This document shows, piece after piece, positions 60,008-64,000 of a stretch of DNA of 64,000 nucleotides (position 1 is its first letter; each line of letters opens with the position of its first letter). The stretch lies in the NCBI GenBank assembly GCA_019914945.1, contig CM034100.1, positions 6,213,209-6,277,208 on the forward strand. Direction: 5' to 3'. The notes beneath the pieces are model-generated. The model searched no databases. It saw nothing but the letters and a program-made list of their open reading frames with translations, and was not told the DNA's origin. This DNA comes from Typha latifolia (Eukaryota; Streptophyta; Magnoliopsida; Poales; Typhaceae). The position numbers were made by a program, and so were the translations under genes.

Positions 60008-62773
60008 AATAAAAATAAAAAAATAATAAAAAAAAATTAAGCGCACGCGCTTGGCGCGTGCGCTGACTCCTTCTTCCCTCTCCCCCAGCTCTCGCAGTTA
60101 GTTGTGAGAGGTGGGAGAGAAGGGCGCCGGAGTGGAGTTAACTCCACTCCGTTGCCCTCTCCACCCTTTTTCAAAATCTTCTCTTCTTCGCTTTTCCCCT
60201 ACTCTCTCTTTCTCTCTCGAGCCGTCGAAGTTTCCGTCATGGGCAGCGAGTCACCGGAGCGCCGGCAGCCAACCAAAACCCCTCACCTCGATCGTCAGGT
60301 TAGCCTTCATCCCCTCTTTATTTCAATTTGAAAATAGCCTAGTTAAGCATGCGTAATTAGGATTTTATCTTCGTCTGCTTTCACCGGAGAAATACGCCGA
60401 CCGGGGACCTCGGGTCGACCACCCACCGGTTCGGGAAGTTTCCCTGTTTTTCCCCCTTGCTGTAGGTACCCAAATTGGGTACCCACGGGGCGCGAGGGAG
60501 GCGATGCCATGTCGCCTCCCACCGTCGGGTTTCTTTGGCACCTGCGGCCACCACCGGCGGTGGTGGCCTCACTCGTCAACCTCGGCCGACCCACCTCTTC
60601 ACTTGAAAGAGGTGGGTACCCGAGAAGAGGGCTTCGAGCCCACCTAGCTCTGAGTTGAAAACTCCATGGCCGCCGGCCATGGAGTTCCTCAACTCTTCCC
60701 CTCCGCCGCACTAGCCGAGGTTCTATCCTCTCCCCGCGCCTAAGTCGAACTAGTCAACTTGGGGAGAAGTTGATGGAGCCGGGGGGGCTGCCGGTGACGA
60801 GGATCACCGGTAGCAACACCGCTCTCCTCTGTTTCTCCTTCTCTGTCAAGGAGACGAGGAGAGGGTGGAGGTTGGGCCCCCCACCGCTCTCTCTCGTGGG
60901 CCAGGCGTGGCCGCGTTGCGGCCAAGTCCACGCCCCTCTTATTTTTTTTTAAGGTCTCGGTGGATCGGGCTCGAGCCCACCCACCCCTTGGTTTCTGGTG
61001 GGCTGCAGGAGGCCCCGCAGTCAACCTCCTTATTTGTTGTCTGACTGGGCTCTTGAGCCCACCCATTACCTTCGGTCCAAAGGGGGGCTGCAGTAGGTCT
61101 CCGTAGCCCACTCTCTCTCTCTCACTCTCACTTATTTTGCTGGGCCTTGAACTCAGCCCAATCTTTAACATTTTAACCCTAGTCTAATTAATTTTGAGTC
61201 TGTTATTTTTCTTAAATTCTGTTAGCTACCTAAATTGTAATTATTATAATTTTTCTCAACCAATAAAATTAGGGACTATACAAAATTAAAATAGTATTTG
61301 AATCTATTAGTCTTCTCAATTATCTTCACATTTACAATGTGAATGGCTCTAATGACCATTATTATTTTAATTAGGACAAATAATATCTCAGACCTAGAGA
61401 ATCAAACTTAAATATACACAACAAGATGGTTAGTTTATAAGTCCATTAATTTTATGTCTATTTTATTTATAAATTATTAGATTCAGCATTATGCGGGAAG
61501 GATCTTGAAATTCAAGAAGAGCCGACTGAATAGGAGAGTAAGACGGATTCCAGAAATACCCCAGGCGAGTAGAATTTTATAATAGTCTTTAAAAATGCAT
61601 GCTTATGTCATATCTTACATGTGATAGTTAAATGTCGTTTTCTTATGAATCTTATATGACGTCTCATATTTGCATTTAATTACATGTCAGTTCTTACTTG
61701 TATTATTTATCACTTAATGCACATGTATGATAGACTATATGTTTGTTTATAATATCTGTTATTGTGATGATTATGTTAATTAAATAATAGAAGTCATGGC
61801 ACCACGTGCACGTATCACTATTAGTCAAGTCCCGCTTAGGCAAAGGCCTTTACCTACTCAACCCGGGGTTAGGGGTAGAGTGTATATTATATAGTATCAT
61901 ATTAGCGGCCTACACCTGAGGTCGATAGCAAGTGGAGCATTCAGGTGATTACACTGCCATAGTTGGAGACTTGACTAGTATGATATTAGAAAGATAATTG
62001 AGAGGAAAGGATTGTAGTTCTAGCGGTACCCGAGGACGCAAGGTCAGGGCGTCTATTGAGCTGTGTGCTCTTACCAGCCGTATGTGATGATTTCGCCCTG
62101 TGCGATAATTATTAGAACGGTGTTGATGGGCCTACGACTAGGGTCCTTAGTCTGATGGCCACAGACAACCGGTCATATGCAGCGTCGCCAGGCATGTATG
62201 GACGATAATACCGCTAGTTGACTAGTCCTCTTCGATTTTTATGATGCTATGTGAGATATGTTATTGTGACTCGACTCCTGTGTGGATTTCTATGTAAAAT
62301 AAGCTATAATGATGAAAACTATTAAAAGTCATAATGTACATTTTTCCCTGACATGTTATGAGTTGCATTTTTACTTATCATGTAATATTCTTAGATTATT
62401 ATTAGATTTTACTTGCTGGGCCCCATGCTCACCGCCATTTTTAGTGGAAATATTTCAGAGATGATTATAAAGGATGCGGACATCGAGGAGTAGCAGATTC
62501 ATTCCTTATTTTTAGCATTTGTTTATTCTATCATTTCAGTTGGACTTAGCCCCTGCGAGGGTATTTATGTTTTAGCAAATTTGTGATGGACTTGTATTCC
62601 TAGAGGCTTGTTGAGGCCTGTGATATTATAATTCAGGATTATTGTTGGATTATTATGGTATTTCTTGACTTATTCAGATACTTGGTGAGATTATTTCACT
62701 GACCGATCACGTGGGAATCACGTGGACATGCCCCACGTGAAGAACACGTAAATTTTTGGAAGTGGGTGTTTCA
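59957..62773 (+). mobile_element. Solo LTR (2.8 kb), target duplication TCACT
   Basis: Ends TGTAACACCC and GGGTGTTTCA (inverted repeats, TG...CA) with TCACT on both sides (59952-59956 and 62774-62778). The empty site is at 32815-32825. An A-rich tract occupies 59968-60036, GC-rich sequence 60040-61100, then AT-rich sequence. No gag, pol or primer site is present. A segment near 62400-62490 parallels 3940-4040 of the other large solo LTR, suggesting the same broad group (chromovirus Tekay/Del-like, inferred). Short frames in the GC-rich part have no recognisable domain. Confidence 0.85.
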
Positions 62774-62789
62774 TCACTAATCCTAGCGT

Positions 62790-63925
62790 ACAGGAAGGTT
62801 AGATGTGTTTTGGGCTTATCCTAAGATGGAGGAGCTTAGCAATTGGATCTGAATACCTAGTCCTTTGGGTAGGGCTACAGCCTCATCCATCTCTTATTTT
62901 ATGGCTGAAGCTAGACTTAAGCCCACTTCTCCTTGGGAAGACTGACAAATCCTTTGGAAGCTCCTGATTACTCCCAAATTAAAAAATTTCTACTGAAAAA
63001 TTATTTGGAACCATCTTCTTACTAAGGACGGGCTCCATAAATTATCCTTAGGAAACACTTATTGATCAATTGCAGCAGGGCAGATAGCTTATGGATATGG
63101 GATGAAAAATCATTTCGATATCACTTTTAGGTTCCAAGACTCATGATGCTGTGGTAATTGGCTCCGCGAAGGACATCACTTGGACAAAGTGGCAGCTAAG
63201 ATGATCATATGTCTTATTGCCACAAGAATGTGGTAAATTTGGAAAGAAAAGAACGAAGAATTTTTTTTAGCAAAAAGACTACTCGACTAGGTAATTATTA
63301 TAACGCACATTGGCTCTCGTCCTCGAGAACTTTCAGCATCTTGGGAAGCCGAGTAGATCTATCGAGAATGATGGGAGATGAGCTAGATGGATCCCCCTCA
63401 TGGCGGAGCATCTTACGCTAAACTCTGATGCAACTTCCTCTGCGAAATCTCGGGAGGTTGGTTTGGGTTTCATCATTTGCAACCATCAGGGTAACCCAAT
63501 CATCTCGGGTGCTCTACTGGGGCTAGCCGACAATGCCCCATGCCGAAGCTTTAGCCTTCAAAGCTACACTAACTCAAGCTAAAGCGAATGGAGATGGCAT
63601 TCTGATCATTCAGCTAGACTGCAAGACTCTTATCAACATCCTTTAAGCAAAATCAAGCTTTCCCTGGAGATGGCATTATGTATTTTTGAATATTTTTAAT
63701 TTATTGTATGATTTAAACATTAACTCCTCTCACTATTTTAGAGAAGCTAACTATCTTATTTACTGGTTTGCAAACTTAGGAAAATCTCTATCCTTTTTGT
63801 TAGTTTGGGCTCGGACCTCACCAATTGGGATAGATGCTTTACTATATATGGATGCTTTAGGTATCCCCTTCAATACTTAGAGTAGCTTTGTGTCCTTTTT
63901 TTAGTTTAATGCATTAACCTTTCTA
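62790..63925 (+). pseudogene. LINE 3' end, plus arm
   Basis: zf-RVT-like region from about 62815 to 63250, RNase H-like region at 63400-63660 with a frame break near 63538, and the C-terminal region with FREANYLIYW at 63686-63880, then the tail and (AT)n. Close to 32831-33955. Confidence 0.75.
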
Positions 63926-63934
63926 ACCAAATAT

Positions 63935-64000
63935 ATATATATTTCTCTTCTGGACATCAAAAGACATAAGAAATTATTTGGACATTGGATTCCTGTTTCA
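63935..64000 (+). repeat. Module b' start, cut by window end
   Basis: Begins TTTCTCTTCTGGACATC as in the other b copies. Inverted relative to 57437-57607. Confidence 0.6.

Noticed and set aside
59957..62773. GC-rich segment considered as a host gene
   Set aside because: The segment is bounded by LTR-type ends with a target duplication, and its frames are short and without domains.
1..64000. tRNA and rRNA genes
   Set aside because: No cloverleaf with A and B boxes and no rRNA-like stretch was noticed; the tRNA-Met-like matches at 10478, 35388 and 37294 are retrotransposon primer sites.

Overview
The window is nuclear DNA from a flowering plant. It has AT-rich intergenic DNA, a split gene with eight exons and canonical GT/AG junctions, two types of intronless MAPKKK-like kinase genes, and dense plant-type transposable elements (LINE 3' ends, LTR retrotransposons and solo LTRs, hAT remnants). 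The kinase coding regions are GC-rich at third positions while everything around them is AT-rich. That hints at a monocot, but I cannot name the species.

The layout is two inverted copies of one locus, broken up by transposons. Left half: an inverted 'S' block (1-5930) holding a solo LTR and ending in a five-codon kinase remnant; a transposon mosaic (5935-17085); kinase K1 (17381-18346, +); kinase K2 (19597-20511, -); a second S block (20949-25150, +); and a dead SDR/epimerase gene (26036-29077, -). Centre: hAT and tandem-repeat debris (29078-31681), then more of the transposon mosaic (31682-42876), including a gag-bearing LTR element (34744-37305). Right half: a third S block (42877-49420, +), a region with a broken phospholipase D-delta-like start (51320-51470), the intact SDR/epimerase gene (52140-55212, +), the second K1 copy (56035-57000, -), and the mirror image of the left mosaic (57292-64000) with a 2.8-kb solo LTR inside it.

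The mosaic is built from a few recurring modules. These are 'a' (with a 65-codon ORF), 'b' (about 340 bp, found as inverted pairs), 'c' (with a 67-codon ORF), 'e', and the 3' end of a LINE (zf-RVT plus RNase H) that usually occurs as two head-to-head copies, forming long inverted repeats. Insertions with clear 5-bp target duplications (1369-4535, 14598-15546, 59957-62773) allow events to be ordered. The 1369-4535 solo LTR predates the left/right duplication, while 59957-62773 postdates it.

Probable working genes are K1 (two copies, three amino-acid differences), K2, and the right-hand SDR gene. Everything else recognised is transposon-derived or broken. All comparisons were made by eye, so module boundaries are good to roughly 10-30 bases unless a target duplication fixes them.
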